Shown here in pieces: positions 63,417 to 64,000 of a stretch of DNA of 64,000 nt (within the stretch, counting starts at the first letter, position 1; each line of letters starts with the position of its first letter). The position numbers and the translations under genes are program-made. The stretch comes from [Pseudomonas] carboxydohydrogena (GTDB lineage: Bacteria; Pseudomonadota; Alphaproteobacteria; Rhizobiales; Xanthobacteraceae): the NCBI RefSeq assembly GCF_029030725.1, contig NZ_CP113162.1, forward strand, positions 2,168,501 to 2,232,500, in the 5' to 3' direction. Under the pieces are notes generated by a model. That model saw only the letters and a program-made list of their open reading frames with translations. It did not search any database and was not told where the DNA came from.

Positions 63417-63453
63417 GCGGCGGTGCGTGCCCGCACGCCGCCGCGTCTTTTTT
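63417..63453 (+). terminator. Terminator-like hairpin in the fdhD leader
   Basis: GCGGCGG-TG-CGTGC (63417-63430) pairs with GCACGCCGCCGC (63433-63444) with a two-base bulge, followed by GTCTTTTTT (63445-63453). No plus-strand gene ends upstream, so it would act as an attenuator of fdhD, or be part of the hpnP leader on the other strand. Confidence 0.55.
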
Positions 63454-63548
63454 GCCCTTGCGGGAAGCCTCAAGCCGCTTACCCTGACGTGCATGATTTC
63501 CTATATTCAGACGATCCCCCGCACCTTTGCCGGGACAGGATACAACGC

Positions 63549-64000
63549 ATGACCGAGCCGACAGTTTCAGCCCATCGCCAGATCTGGCGCGAAAGCGGCC
63601 TCACCGAGGGCGCGCGCACCGTGCCGGAGGAAACGGCACTGGCGATGTCCTACAACGCTGGCACCCACGCGGTGATGATGGGCACGCCGCAGGATCTCGA
63701 GGACTTCGCGATCGGCTTCAGCCTGACGGAAGGCATCATCACCTCTCCCGACGGCATCGAGTCGCTGGAAATCGTGCCGCAGGACGAAGGCATCGAACTG
63801 CGGATGTGGCTGAAGAAGGAAAGCGCCGAACGGCTGGGCGAACGCCGCCGCCATATCGCGGGCCCGACCGGCTGCGGCCTGTGCGGCATCGATTCCATCG
63901 TCGAGGCGATGAAGCCCGTGGCCATTGTCGGCAAAGGCATCACCGTAACGCCCGCGCAGATCATGGCCGCGATGCAGGCGCTCCATCCGTTGCAGACGCT
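63549..64000 (+). CDS. fdhD: Formate dehydrogenase sulfurtransferase FdhD (3' end outside window)
   Basis: The frame starts at ATG 63549 and stays open to base 64000, giving 150 residues. The N-terminal part has PEETALAMSYNAGTHAVMMGTPQDLEDFAIGFSLTEGII, the FdhD substrate/partner-binding region, and the CxxC motif in PTGCGLCGIDS with both sulfur-carrying cysteines. FdhD sulfurates the molybdenum cofactor of formate dehydrogenases. The C-terminal half is outside. The gene is divergent from hpnP, with 191 bases between that contain a terminator-like hairpin. Confidence 0.93.
   Translation, partial: MTEPTVSAHRQIWRESGLTEGARTVPEETALAMSYNAGTHAVMMGTPQDLEDFAIGFSLTEGIITSPDGIESLEIVPQDEGIELRMWLKKESAERLGERRRHIAGPTGCGLCGIDSIVEAMKPVAIVGKGITVTPAQIMAAMQALHPLQT

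Overview
This is a GC-rich alphaproteobacterial chromosome segment, most like the Rhizobiales family Bradyrhizobiaceae/Nitrobacteraceae (Rhodopseudomonas, Bradyrhizobium, Nitrobacter, Afipia, Oligotropha). The inference rests on a complete 2-methylhopanoid locus of the Rhodopseudomonas type (hpnP with hpnC-D-E-F-G, hpnH, hpnN, hpnO), the TIGR03808/TIGR03809 pair, MucR and DnaA-domain-IV regulators, DUF2336/DUF1491/DUF6456 proteins, CtrA-type TTAA-N7-TTAA boxes and an Irr-like palindrome. Species cannot be assigned by eye. I see no rRNA, tRNA, CRISPR array, integrase or insertion sequence; the window reads as ordinary core and family-level accessory chromosome.

Layout. 1-6.7 kb: the 3' end of a class A penicillin-binding protein, a DUF1214/DUF1254 pair, small secreted proteins, a TerC-family exporter preceded by a structured 95-nt element, several hypotheticals, and a divergent promoter region with two perfect CtrA boxes. 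6.8-15 kb: a ModA-like periplasmic binding protein behind an Irr-like palindrome, DUF1491, a peptidoglycan-binding protein with a DivJ/PleC-like histidine kinase, SufE, a DUF6456 plus DnaA-domain-IV pair, and MucR. 15.3-26.6 kb: a polytopic glycosyltransferase-like protein, an M20 dipeptidase, a HerA-like DUF853 ATPase, the folate operon folP-folB-folK, DUF3298 and pyroglutamyl peptidase, and the Tat-exported TIGR03808 protein facing TIGR03809.

26.8-34.2 kb is a regulatory block: an ECF sigma factor, an anti-sigma factor and a subtilisin-like protease on one strand, a diguanylate cyclase and a DUF2336 protein on the other, then a second ECF sigma/NrsF pair. 34-45.8 kb: an acetyl-CoA hydrolase/transferase, a TolC-family protein, a CzcA/CzcB-like metal efflux pair, an M20 amidohydrolase, a GMC oxidoreductase and a small secreted Cys-containing protein.

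45.9-63.4 kb is the hopanoid locus. dxs and ispH supply isoprenoid precursors. HpnC, HpnD and HpnE make squalene, Shc/HpnF cyclises it, HpnH and HpnG build the ribosylated C35 side chain, HpnO makes the aminotriol, HpnP methylates C-2 and HpnN moves hopanoids to the outer membrane. A methyltransferase-like gene with altered key residues sits between hpnG and hpnH. The window ends in the 5' part of fdhD.

The observation I find most novel is the sigma / anti-sigma / subtilase triad: the periplasmic tail of the anti-sigma factor looks like the propeptide of the protease encoded next to it, which suggests a protease-gated transmembrane switch. Second is the cloverleaf-like element with two mutually exclusive pairings upstream of terC.
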